A stretch of DNA of 64,000 nt from the NCBI GenBank assembly GCA_964034945.1, contig OZ035963.1, positions 558,001 through 622,000 of the forward strand. Reading direction: 5' to 3'. The stretch comes from Chrysopilus asiliformis. Its lineage: Eukaryota > Arthropoda > Insecta > Diptera > Rhagionidae. Made by a program: the position numbers and the translations under genes. Within the stretch, counting starts at the first letter, position 1. Each line of letters begins with the position of its first letter. Under the pieces are notes generated by a model, which did not search any database, was not told the DNA's origin, and saw nothing but the letters and a program-made list of their open reading frames with translations. Below, one piece after another: positions 1 to 13,000 of this stretch.

Positions 1-1021
1 CATTTCATCATTTCATTTTTTTTTTGTTCATCTCATATTTATTTTTTTTTGTTTTTGTTATGATTGTTGTATTTTATCACAGAAAGTTTAAAACAAAAAT
101 TAAATTAAAAAATTAAAAACATAAAGCTGAACCACATATAGAAGAGAAATTAAATTAGAATGATGAATCTTTTAAATATATATAATTTTTATTTTATTTA
201 TAGATAACATATTTAAATATATAATTTTTCAATTGATAGCGGGATTAGATGCATATGGGGATGATTTCATTTCAAATAATGATCAGCACGAGTAATATCC
301 GAAAATCATTTTAATTTATGTAAGTCTATATTTTATATTTATTTGAATTTTTCTTCAAAAAAAAAAAATTTTGAAAACTGTTTCATTTATTGTATTTAAT
401 TTCATTATTTGAAATCCAATCACATATACAAGCATCGTACAAATTATAGTTCCAATTTAGAAAGGGAAAATATTAAAAGATTAAAAAATGTCTCAGATAT
501 ATTTTTTTTTTTCTTACCTCCTTGTTAATAATGGGGAGCCACAAAAGCGAATAACATTGACTTTGTAAGTGAAATAAAAATTAATATCTCGTTAAATTAA
601 CAACAACGAAAGTTTTCACTGAATATTTTAGCTTAAGGCATTTCATATTAGTTCGACATGAAATCCCTCGACAACCATAAAAATTTTTTTTGTAATAATA
701 TTAAATTAAATTAAAGGACGGCTTACGAGTTTTTATATAGCTTTTCTTTAACGAAAACCATATTTGAGTATGAACTTGAAATTATTTTGTTTTATTTACA
801 AAATAAATAATTAATTAACATTTAAAATTAACAGTGATGCCATATTAAAAAACAATGCCAAAAATTATTTTGAAAGTCTTTCAAAACTGTGAACCGACTG
901 CACTAATATTTTAACTTCGGTAGTTGTCTCACGTTGGATGTAATTATTGACGTTAATTTTAAGCTATGCAACAGTAAGGTGAAAAATTCCGAGCCCGGCA
1001 ATCATACTAAACACATCTCAA

Positions 1022-1122
1022 GCAAGATTTATGTTAACCGTGATGTTAGCGGTTGACTAAAATATAGCAACGATATACATACATATATCAATTACTAATG
1101 TCACAGTTAACATAAATGCTTC
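1022..1122. repeat. Inverted repeat, GCATTTATGTTAAC arms
   Basis: Left arm at 1022-1049 (GCAAGATTTATGTTAACCGT...) and the reverse complement of 1095-1122 (GAAGCATTTATGTTAACTGT...) agree at most positions. The core resembles the repeats at 2767 and 17116. Confidence 0.45.
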
Positions 1123-2766
1123 TTCGGTTAACTATTCCCCTTTCCATTTCCTACCGCGCTCATCAGAACATCGGCCGTAATTTTAACTTATTCGGTCACG
1201 CAGTTTCCAAGTTAAACTCAATTATATGCATTAAAAAAAAATCTTGCGTACTCAAAACCGATAATATTCAAATCGAACCAATCCGTAGCCAAATCCAACT
1301 AAAAAGTCGCAATTTTTTGGCATTGTCATAACAACACACCGATATCAATATAAGTAACTAAAACCAAAGTAAAATATTAAATAATTGATGTTTCATAAAT
1401 TTTAGCATAAGCATCTACACACAACAATTACTACGTTATATGCAACAAGTGTACATATAATAATTAATTAATCAATAATTAATAATATATTTAAACTTAT
1501 ATATGTTATTTATGTACTTTGTAACATACTAAAAAAGTAAAAAAGCTTTTTTTTTCATTATTTTAATTATTATTAAAAATTTACTATCCTATGATTTTCA
1601 TTTTACTCTCTTTTAATTCACTTTTTAATTAAATTTTTGTATCAAGACTTAAAAAAACATTCAACAAATAATGAAATTGCTTTGTAATCACATTTAACTT
1701 TTTAATAGTTTTTTTTTTTTTTTATTTTATTTTGAAGTATTTAATGTTTTATGTTGATTTTTTCAATTTTTTTTTATTCTTCAAAACTTACTGTAGTTTT
1801 AGGCCTTTTACGATTTTGTGTTTCGAAAACAAATATATTTATAATAATAATTAAAAGTGTTGATAAAATTATTTAGAAAATATTAAATCGCATCAAACAT
1901 GTGAAATATTTTCTAAATCTCAAACGTTTTTAAAAAGAAATTAATATAAATTTGAAGCATTCCATAGCAACAGTTTTTAAGCGCAATATAAGCAAAAGCA
2001 GTTTTTTTAAAAATAAATAAATAAAACATTCTTGAAAGTAATGAAAATTAGTGATTATACAAAAAAAAATATTGAAGTGAAAATTGTATTTAGCATCTAC
2101 GTCTTAGAGTAATTATTTTATGTATAGGAAAAATTTTTAAACTTGAAAATTTGATTTCATTTCTCTCAATTATTAAAGATTTTTATTCTTGAAGATGAAT
2201 TATTTATTATTTAGAGAATTTATTTATAAATTATGAGCATATCATTTGATTAGTTTGTTTTTAATATAATTTTAGATTTATTTAGGGAGCGTTATGAAAA
2301 GTTTCCTACACTTTGGCTCTCCCGAAATTTATGATTTTTTATAAATTATTACTTTGTACGATGTTCTTTTATTAACTTGTTTTTTAGTATGTTTATTTGA
2401 TTCTTAGCTATTTAAATGTAATTAATTGTTAATCAACTTTTTTTTATATCCTAAATGAAACGGTTTGTTTTTGGTGTTTTCCTTTTTTCATTTTTTTTTT
2501 CAATTTTTTACTTATGTTAAGTAAACATTTCTCCAAATAACTCTAGTAAGTTTAAAAAGGGAGGTTTTAGAATGATAGGTTCAATTTGATTTTTAAAAGA
2601 ATCATTTTTATGTTGCTAATCGCAGAGTTATTACGGTTACATGAAACTTTAGCGTAAAATTGAAGTGGTTTGTAACAATTAAATAAATGTGCAAATTTCA
2701 TGACATCCAATCAAGGAAAAGGAGAAAAATTTGAGCTTTTCAAGAGGGTAGAACTTCATAGTGTCG

Positions 2767-2856
2767 TACCCAAGAAGCATTTATATCACCCCTGATTTTA
2801 CCGTTTGACATATTATGTCATCGCCACCTCGCGATTGACATAAATGTGGCTTAGGT
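2767..2856. repeat. Short inverted repeat related to the 17116 palindrome
   Basis: Left arm TACCCAAGAAGCATTTATAT, right arm (reverse complement) ACCTAAGCCACATTTATGTC. It shares the TACCCAA and GCATTTATGTCA core with the palindrome at 17116-17168 but has a longer spacer. Confidence 0.45.
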
Positions 2857-3827
2857 CCAAATATGTTGCGCCCATTTAAATTAAAGCCCCTTTAGGGGTC
2901 TTTAAAAATTGGTGTTCTCTCCCTATCTACGCCATAATAAAAATCAAAACCATTTTTTTTTTGGAAAATCTGGCATGAACTGAGTTTTTTTTAATGAGAA
3001 AACCTTTTAAATCTAAAGAACCTGAAAAAACTGTGACACAAAAACTGTGACTAGCAACTGAAATCATTTTTAAAAATTGCTTGAATTTTAACAATTGACG
3101 ATTTTTTTTACAGAAGGTAACTCTTTCTATTCGCTTTTTCAATTAGTAGGAAAATATCAGCATAATTTTATTATTTATATTGGTTTTATAAGTTTTTTTT
3201 TTTAATTTAGTTAAAAATTGTTTTGCTATTAATAGTTGATTATTATTAATTATTTTAAGAGCGTACTGGCTTACCACATATTTCGATTAAAAGTCTTCAA
3301 TACATGAACTTTCAATCGTTTATCAATAATGTTTTTTTTCACAAATGTATAGTTTCCCCGTTTTTTAAGTGTTTTTGTGTTTCATATTTAAATTTACAAA
3401 GATTAGTTTTGTTTAATGGAAATAGAAATAAAAATTGTGTTTTTTAAGAGCAATATGTGCTCCATATTTTTCTTTCTTACTATAATTAAGTTTTTTTTTA
3501 AATATGTATATAAAATTTTATTTATTATTCTAGAAAATGCTTCATAACTATATGTTTAGTTGTCGCTGAAATCAAAATCCTTTTCCCATTCAAAAAATGT
3601 ATTTTGATGTACGAAAATTCTCAATGCAAAAATTGTAAAATTCATTACGAAAAAAACGTTATCAAACGAGAAAAGAAATTATCCTTAAATATTAATAACA
3701 TAATAAAAGTTTTTTTTTATAATCCCGCTAATTTGTCTTTTGTTTAAAAATATTATTGTGAGAACCATTATTTTTTTTTTATTTTTATGTATTTCTTTTT
3801 AATTTATAATTTAGTATTATTTATATA

Positions 3828-3833
3828 TTTATT
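3828..3833 (-). promoter_or_regulatory. Candidate proximal poly(A) signal
   Basis: AATAAA on the minus strand about 60 nt after the Frequenin stop codon. It is the first good hexamer downstream, but the sequence is so AT-rich that the match could be chance, and neuronal insect genes often use distal sites. Confidence 0.25.
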
Positions 3834-3893
3834 ACAAGTTATTTTCATATAACTTTTTATATTTTTTATTTGTTGCAACTACATGTCTTTCGG

Positions 3894-4061
3894 TTAATCA
3901 CCACCTAAACTTAATGCCTGTACTATACGTGGATCAGCTTTACTACCCTCACGAAATTCTTCTAATGTTAAACGATCATCATGATTTTTATCCATTTGAT
4001 CGAATATTTTATCAACTCGTTTCTGCGGCGTATTGTCATCTTCCGTTTGTGGCTGCTGTCC
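3894..4061 (-). CDS. Frq2: Frequenin coding exon 7 (EF4 and C-terminus, stop codon)
   Basis: Encodes residues 133-187 and a TAA stop at 3894-3896. It starts [15 protein letters not shown] after a CATCAG acceptor, continues through the EF4 loop D156-E167, and ends QALSLGGD. The EF4 loop reads [12 protein letters not shown], so the usual Gly at loop position 6 is Asp161. From memory this DDR and the final GGD also occur in Drosophila Frq2, so they look inherited rather than damaged. The C-terminal tail helps regulate access to the hydrophobic ligand groove in this family. Confidence 0.96.
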   Translation of the reverse strand, partial: GQQPQTEDDNTPQKRVDKIFDQMDKNHDDRLTLEEFREGSKADPRIVQALSLGGD

Positions 4062-7000
4062 CTGATGTTCGTTTGTTTAATTTTATTTGATGTGATTTTT
4101 TTTTATAATTATGGAATTCAAATTTGGTTAGAATTGTTTTTATAATTAGTTGGAAAATATGGAAATTAAAATACAAACTCAATTCGGATTGCAAAAAAGT
4201 TACCAGTTACTTGTGTTTTTAAACCAAGTATTTATTAAATGCAAATTTCAGAGCCTTTCTTAGAGTATTTACGAGTATTTACGAGAGTGAAAATGTTTTG
4301 TGCAAGAAAAACTCTTGATTGTGATAAATTTTTACTTTTTCCTTCCCTTTTGAGCAAAGACATCAGTTTTATGGGTTGAGTAATCTCTAAGTTAGGCGTT
4401 TTGCAAGAGATACTAGAATATTTTCCATCTTGTTTTCATTCCTATTTTTTCAAAAAAGGCACGATGATATATCGAAAAATAATGCAAGTACAATTGTATC
4501 AAATTCATTTCAAAATAAGTGGAAAATTTTAACCAATAATAGGCCTAAACTTAGGACCGGTTTACATTTGCGATTTATTCTTTAATTTCTCCACGAATTT
4601 TATTCAGAATTTGTTCTGCATATTTTTTTTATCTGTCGCAGAATAATTTTTTTCAGGGCATCTTTCAGGAATAAACTTCTGAATTTTGTATCGTATGTAA
4701 ACGGTTGTGCAAACGGCTGTACATGAATTTAGTGCCGAGAGAATAAAATTCGCGGAATAAAGTGTCAGGTGTAAACGACGCCTTACGCTTTAAAAAACTT
4801 CAAACGCGAAAACAATTCAGTCAATTGACCTGAAATGCAGGGCCATATTTTCTTCGCGATAAACATCAAGAGAGAAGGAGAAAATTGTCAACAAATCTAG
4901 TGTTTCCCTTACTCAAACGTCCAAGATTTAACAGACTTTTTCAGGAATAGTCTTAAAAGCCGCAAACAATGGAAACATTTTTTTACAAAAGGTGTTCCAT
5001 GTGAAAGTCTTTTAATTCTCATCATAAATGATCTTTTTCGTTACTAAATGCGTAAAGTCTCACAATTTTTCTCATATTCCCCCTAAAAACCAGTGTAACC
5101 GATTTTTCAAAATTTGTTTTAACAATCGATCAAGTGATACTTGGTTTTTAGATTCTTTACAATGATTTTGCATTTAATAATTACTCTTATTTGTGAGTGT
5201 ATTTGCCGTGTTATTTGTGTTGATTTATTTTTGTACAGTAAAAATAGTAAAATATATTTTATTATTAAATACAGGAAAAATATCTCGTTGAAAATTAATC
5301 TTACATTTTTATAAAACTTGAGATTTTTAATAGAGAAAACCATAATTTTATAATAGAAACATCAAACTTAGTAATTAATTGAAAATATAAAATATTAGAT
5401 TTATATAGGCCACAAAATTTATTAATAGTTTGATTACAACATATAATGGAAAAAAACATTTTACTTACCACCATTTGATAAATGGCATCCACAATGTTAT
5501 ACATTTCATCCCTAGTTATATAACCGTCATTGTCCACATCGTATAACCTAAAAGCCCCTGAAATTTTAAAGTTACCAATTACATGGCTGAATATTAATTG
5601 TACCAAAAGAAACAAAAAGTTTTTGAACTGTTATAGAAGTTGAAGTTACAAAAGCAAATTTGCATAGGTTTGAAAATGTTTAGCTGGGAAATGTTATCTA
5701 AATACATAAATATCTATATAATGTTTACGTTTCAGGATTCTGATATTGAAGATATATATTTTTGTGTACGTGTGTATGTATAAAAGAGAAGTAATTTTAC
5801 CAAAGTTAATCAAAATAATGCCAATATACTTACAGTGTAATTTCTCATCCAGGTTACCTCTCGATGTGATCGATAGCGCCCGAATAAACTCCTCAAATTC
5901 TATAGAACCATCCTATTTATCACAAGAAGTAAAAAAATAAGAATAGAAAATCAATTTCCAATTAATTTTTCATGAGGGGAAAAATGATCCTAATTGATTT
6001 TCTTAACTAGGAAAATAATCAAATTTATTTATTTATTTTTTCTCAAAATATCTCTAAGGAATGAGGAATTTTTTGGAGTCCTTCTTTTCAATTCGCACTG
6101 TTCTAACACTTGACCATTCACAACGAAACACACATGCATATTTAATGAATTTAAATTAATTTCCATCCAAAGATTTTCCTGCTATATTAGAAAATGCTTT
6201 TATTTACCAACAATAAATTCTCAGTAACGCCTCATTTTCGAAGGTATCCCATAAATATCAAAATTTACTTAAAAGGTGCTACAATTTAATCGTTAAACTC
6301 CCTATTTACTTAACCAAATATCAAAATAATAATAATAACATACCTTGCTGTGCTGTAAATACCACCCTCGTTAAAATCGGAATATTTAATGTTTCAATTT
6401 ATTGCGAAATTCGTGAAAATCGATTTAAATTTTAGCAATAAATTTGTGTTAAGCTATTAAAATTCAATTTGGCGCCGAAAATTTATACTGGTTTTGTTGC
6501 TGACAATTTCTAGCTTCTATTTTACTGATTTCCGTAATAGAATAAACCGATAATGTACATAAATAATAAATACATAATCGGAAATTAAATTTTCCCCAAG
6601 ATGGCATGAAAACTTTGATTACTAAAACATAAAACATATAATTTTGGTTTTGGGTTTTGACATTTTGAATGTTTTGTTAAGTTGGTCATGTGAATTTCGG
6701 ATAGTTTTTGCAATATTTTAACTATCATAATTTATTTTTTTAATGAACTGAAATGAACTGAAAAAAAGAGAAAAACTTTACTTTTCCCAAAGACACTAAC
6801 ATTCTCGATAGACTAGAAGTGAATAATTAATTTTTTAACAATTTCAGTGGTTTTTTGAATCGAACCAAAAACCACTAAACCATTTAAATTTTGGGGAACC
6901 ATAACCACATTTTTGAAAATTTAGAAACCAAAACCAAAAATCCAATTTACCCTTGGACCAAAACCGAACCACACTCAGTAAACTTTTGGTTAGCATCTCT

Positions 7001-10000
7001 GATTTTGATACTAATATTTACAATATAACATACAACACAACCCAAGTCCCAGCAAGAAATCCCTGTTGTGTTGACTCGTTCTCTCAAAAAACATGAGCAA
7101 AATGGTCAACTAGTTTCTGAGTTAAAGTGGTGTCTTCTAAAGGGCTTTGGGGACGGTATTACAACAGAAAAAATGAAAAAATTGCCATAAATCAAGTGTT
7201 TTCCTTGCCACGTCCGGAATTTGTCACTCTGTATTAAATCCCAAAACATGAAAAATCAAACAAAATACAGTGAAACCTCAAAATCTCTATGTAACGAAAT
7301 TTTTGCATTCCCCTAGCGATCGCGTTAATGAAGGTTCCACTATATTAACACAATAAGTTAAATTCACATAACCAAGTGAACAACCAGAAAATCGTCAATA
7401 AATTACAACCATTTTCATTCGCTTGTCCATTTACCATCCTTTTCACCCGATATTATTTACTCGAGTTAGCAATAAACCAATATTAACAACTATTCATAAA
7501 AATTTATTATTTCTTAATTAACCAATTAATTAACCCTAACAGCATTTTGTGGAAGCAATGTGGAAAAAAGGTCCAGCAAACAATTTATACAATTAGGGGT
7601 TCATAGCCACCTTCATCTCAAACCATCAAAATTTTACAATCAGAGCTGGAAAAATTTATAAAACCACAATGACGCCATACTGTCGATGAAAGAAGAGCAA
7701 ACATCAATCTGGCATTCATGCTAGAAAAACGGAAAATGCTAAGAAATTCAAGAAAGCGCACACATTTACATCAATCATATCGGGGAAAAAAGCGTACCGT
7801 TTCACATTTCCCATTAAGTCATCATTTTTTTTAGGTTCGTCCACTTGTCCAGGGGGTGTTTTAAAAAATATCAAAAAAAGCAAAGAAAACAATGAAAATG
7901 AACCTTTAAGTAATTAACCAGGTCACAAGGAAACTAGCCCAATATAAGAAAGGTCCTTCATGTAAAATTTACTCAAAGTCAACTCTTACTTTTTATGTGC
8001 AAATAACAGCCGCTCAACTCGTCCATGGAAGCGAATAAGAATCGGGCAATGTAAAAAGATCTCTGAAAAGATCCTTGCAAACATGAATTTGACACTAAGT
8101 AAATACGCACACGTACAATTAATCAAGTTCTCAGTTAAATGGGCATGGAACCCGGCAGGATTCTGATTCTTGCAGCGTTCGGACAGAACCGAAACAAAAT
8201 GATATGATGGAGAGAGGGGTTTGGTCACCTCATAACATACATTCTAAATGGTCCAGAAGAATTATGGTCGAGATACGGAATGGAGGCCGGATGGACAGGA
8301 TGTTGAATGTCTTCTATATTTGACAGAAAACATCATCCCAAAGATGGATCACACAGAAATGTGACTTTAGGTTAGGCTCCAAATGAACCATAGGTGGGCT
8401 ACACACATTTATTCATCTCGGCTTGATTTTCCTGGTGGAGTTCATAAAAGGATAATATAAGAGTTAATAAAAAGGATGTACAAGAGGAAACGGGAATTCC
8501 TTTTTTACTATGGACAGTATAATCAAATTTGTTAGATATATTTTTTCGCCTCATACTTTTATTTATTTTTCGTTATTTTCTGTTTACCATCATCAAATGG
8601 CATACTTACATTATTTTCGTCAAACACCCTAAAAACAAGAGACGCAAATTTACTCGGATCTCCTTGTGGGAAGAACTGTTTGTAGATTTTGATGAAACCC
8701 TAATAAATTTTTTTTTGAAAAGATTTAGAATTTCCTACTTTGTTACGTTAAAGAAAAATTTGAAAAAAATGCTTTACTTTGTTGTGCATTTTCTTTTTTT
8801 TTCTAGAATTTGTAATCTGTATTTATTTTTATGATAAGTTACCTGTTCTGTGAGTAATCCATTCGGACAATCCTTTAGAAATCCTTTATGCCTGGCAAGC
8901 AGAGATAAGAAAATTTTCAGATTTTGTTAATGTCTGTCATATATTTTGAAGGTAATCGTTTAATAAAGTGGTATTAGAATTAAATTACTGGTATTATGAG
9001 ACAGTAAGGTAGTAAAGATTTCTTCCAAATACTTTGTTGTAAACATTAATATTTACATAATAAACAACAGTTTCGAAAGTACAGTACAATCGCGATTATA
9101 TGATCTAATTAATGTTGGGGTGGGTCATATAATCAAGGTTTTCATATAACCGAGGGTCAAATTTTCTATTTTTTTTCAGGTTTCCTTACGTTTAATACAA
9201 ACAAAGATTAAAGTGTTAAGTATTTTTAATCTTCTCACAAAAATTTATATTTTGTTAAAGTATTTTAATAAATTTTGTTGTCTAATGCTGCTTATATTTG
9301 TTAACCCATTTTTCGACGCTCCTAGACGCGATGAAATTTTTTCTTGAAAATTGGTGTTGACGCCAATTTTTTTGGGTCGAATATGACTTTCAAAAAGTTT
9401 CAGAATTTTCCGACCAACAGTTTTCCGGAAAATTGTGGTAAAAATTCTTAACCACGGCAAATAGCCAATACTCTGATATGCTCAATATGTGGTATTTTTT
9501 CCAGAAAAATGTGAAAATTTTTGTTGATTTTGGAATAAAAATGATCTAAGTGCACAACCCCCCCTTACTGCTTTGCGGTTCAATCCTCCAAAAAACAAAC
9601 AAAAATGCGAAAAAAAAATTTGTGGTAAGAATTCTTACCAATGGCGAAAAACGAGGTCTTCTACATTTCTGTGAAGGTTTTTTGTCTGTTTTGTGGCAAA
9701 AATGGGAAAATCCAATCGTGGCGAAAAATGGGTTAAAACAGCATTTTTTAAGTCTATGCAGCGTTCCGATCTCTGTTGAGTCAACGTCGTTCTCAACAGC
9801 CCAATCCAATGCAATATTGAGAGATTTGATCGCCTCAGTTTGGGTGATAATTTTTTTTTAAGTAAAAATTTCGTCATCCTCACTTTGCTGACAATCGTCT
9901 TGATCTACACTAAAATCTTCAACGAGATCTGGAATATCATTTGTCCAATCATTAAGCTCAAAGTTCACTGCATCCTTTTTTAAAAAAAAATCCAGTTATT

Positions 10001-13000
10001 TACTCGAAATAATATCGATGATCACATAATCGAGGTTTTTTCGATTCGCAATGATCATATAATTGAGGCTTCATACAAATTTTTGGGCAGTCATATAACC
10101 GCGAGGTTCATATAATCGCGAGTACATATAATCGCGATTGTACTGTATTTCGTTTTCTTATTTAAAATTTAGGACGATCGTTTGGAAGCTTATTTCTCCA
10201 TCAAAAATTATTTGAAGATCAAAGTTTTATTGTTTGAAACTAATCATAAGGACTTCAACCGTACTTTGGAGAACATACTTAGCACTAAAAAAATTTATGC
10301 ACAAATCCCACGCATGTCTTAAAGTGTGAGCAATTTCCGTTTTTAAGTGGGTTTTTTCTGTTGAATCTTTGTTACTTGGTATACCGCAAAACGAATTAAA
10401 AAATTAATTTGTTTAAAAAGTAAAGATTTTACACCCAAATTTTCAACCTTTTAGGAAATTTAACAATGATTTTGAAAAGTCCTACAACCCCTACTAACAT
10501 TTTTGGTATACCGGATGTATTTCTCGCTAAATAAGATACATCTCCAGTGGCAAATCCGTACTCTACACCAAAATTGCTAGTAGGGACTGTAGTAGCGTAG
10601 CTACTGTGAAAAATCCGGGGTGGATATCAAAATTTTTGTGGGAAAATTTGAAGAGCTTTTTTTTGAATTTGAAGAACCGACTCTGACTTCTAAAGCAATA
10701 AATTTGTACCGACTTCCCGACTCCACAGCCCTGCTAGAAACGTTTACTGTCCAAAACCCGAAACCCATGCCCCACTCCACCGCTTAATCACGCTACAACG
10801 TCTAAAAAAAATTTCAAACGCAAAGTTACAAACTTCTTTGCGATAAACCATATGAAATTTCAAAATTTTAACAGTTAAATTCACTGATACCGAAATTTCA
10901 TTAACTTTTAAATATAGAGTCTTGGCATGATACATATTTCAAAGTCAAACCCAAAAATTTAATTAATCACAATCAAATCACCCCTTGTCAGGTGCAAAAT
11001 TGCTTTTCAATAATGTAGTAAACAAATTAAAATATTTTCAATGAAAGGCGATGACGGCAAATCAAAATCCCAAATCTAAAATTAAATTAGACATATTAAT
11101 AGATAGATTACTATACCAGCTCTCGCTCGTAAAAAAAATATTTTGAGGAAAATTTCTTAATTACAGTTCAAATCAAAAACTGTTTGTTATTCAATTAAAA
11201 TTGATTTATTTTCATCATAAAAAGACTGTAATTCTTAATTAACTGAAAATAATTCTTGCTAAATTCGCATTTCACTGAAAACAACTGATTCGTAATTACT
11301 GGAAAACGCTTTACCATCATTGAATTTTGTACGGATAAAGACAGTGAAATGAGGGAAACTCATTTATGAATTTCTGGGAAGCCTTTTTTCAGGTAGCATG
11401 AATACATTGTTAATTATTGTTTCTTTAACTTTATTAGGAGTGTTGAAAGGATTTGTAAATGTTTTCATAATTGAATTTAATCTACAAAACAATGAATGAA
11501 TTTACTTTTTGCATAATTCGTCTAAATTTAGTTGTTTTGGCAAGCCTTTGATCATTTATAAATGGTTTTCAAAATTTCTGAGATTCATCATTTATAGTGG
11601 AAGGTGCTTATAATGACAACAACGAAGATTGTAAAGATTGCAATCGCTAAATTTGACTATTAGATTTAATTAAACTGGAAAGTTAAATTTTCCTATCACT
11701 GTGTTGAAATTTAATTTAAATCCATTCTACTGCATTGACGCGATTCGCACAGATACAGCTTCGGGGTAATATCGAGGTGAAATTGTAAAACAGACATGTG
11801 AACAAACAATTGTTCACATCTATCGAATTCATCACATTAACGAATAGTACATGTGATTTATAGAAACTAATAACTTGTCGTAAATAAACAATTTGCTATT
11901 GCTAAACACTATAGCTGATGGTCCACCTCTTTCCATCCCATTATTTTAATCATCTCTGTTCTAGAATGCCGTCACTTCCGATATTTACTTCAGATGTCTA
12001 CCCACTGTAGACGTTTGTTACGATGTAACTTCATGGTCTGTAAGAAAATCCTAATTACGTTTATATCGGAACGAATTTTCGTATTGTTTTATCCATTAGC
12101 AATAATAGCAACAAACTATACGGCAAGATATTTACGAATCCTGTGTGATGGTAATGAGAGGCGAAGAACTCCATTTCGATGTTTTTCATTTCATCTTTGA
12201 TACACGATTTCCACATCCGTACCACCCCAACTTACTGCCTCATATCATCTCATTTTCTTAATGGGCATACATTCAAGGACAATTAATCTAGACATGAAAA
12301 TTACTCTTTACACTTACCATTGTCTGATTTCCTTTTCCGTAACTGAGTGAAGAAGCATGAAATGAGAAAAATAGAGAATGAAAAAAAACGTATTGTTAGT
12401 AAGAAGTAAAGATTAGTTCATGCAAACAATTAAAAAGATTCTTCAGGACACAGAATATTTTCTAGCTATAAATGTGTCTGTCTGTATTTCTGCTCTGGCA
12501 CGTCCTTTGTTGTATTTTGTGGATAAACTAGTATTCGCGTGAATAGCTGTGATATATTAATGCATTCATACATCCTTATCTACAAAGAAACACATTATAG
12601 CGATTGGCTTTAGGCTTTTCCATTTTCATCATCTCCCACTTCTAGTTCGAGTTTGAATATTTTTCATATACCCTATGTGCTGAAATACAGAATTAGGCAA
12701 ACCGAGTATCTAAAATCGAATTAGTGATATCCTGTCCTATTTTTACAGTTTATAAAACACTAAAATAAATTCTACGATGTAAAATCTGGCTAAATTTTCG
12801 TAGGGTGGAATTTTTCAACATTTTTCTGTTATTTTTCAACAAGTGTTTTCCAGTTTCTTGTTTTTCTGGGTATTAAATCCTATAGCAGTAGAGTAACATC
12901 AATTTCATAAACCTCAAAGTTATAAGCCGATTGACCTAAAATTTTGGTTTGTGTTTTCTGAGGGAAGAATACAGTGCACGCTCGATATAATGAACATCAA

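Larger units (their letters stand above)
1..3893 (-). other. Frequenin 3' UTR and downstream sequence
   Basis: Very AT-rich, full of poly-T runs when read on the plus strand, with no coding signal on either strand. The proximal part should be Frequenin 3' UTR, but its true end cannot be set because AATAAA and ATTAAA strings are frequent on the minus strand. Two short inverted repeats (1022-1122 and 2767-2856) are listed separately. Confidence 0.6.
5913..8609 (-). other. Frequenin intron 4
   Basis: GT/AG intron of 2,697 nt interrupting the EF2 loop at a codon boundary. It contains the 9-nt microexon candidate (6344-6352), an AACC-rich degenerate repeat (about 6860-6980) and a small pogo-like fragment (7268-7342). 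No nested gene is evident. Confidence 0.85.
8892..12317 (-). other. Frequenin intron 2
   Basis: GT/AG intron of 3,426 nt between exon 3 and the microexon. A third of it is the pogo/Tigger-like element at 9082-10145. A weak inverted repeat (CCTACTAACATTTTTGGT near 10490 against ACCAAAATTGCTAGTAGG near 10571) lies downstream of that element. Confidence 0.85.

Noticed and set aside
5301..5615. 104-codon minus-strand frame containing the EF3 sequence
   Set aside because: Only the 5469-5557 part is coding. The rest is intron read through at both splice sites.
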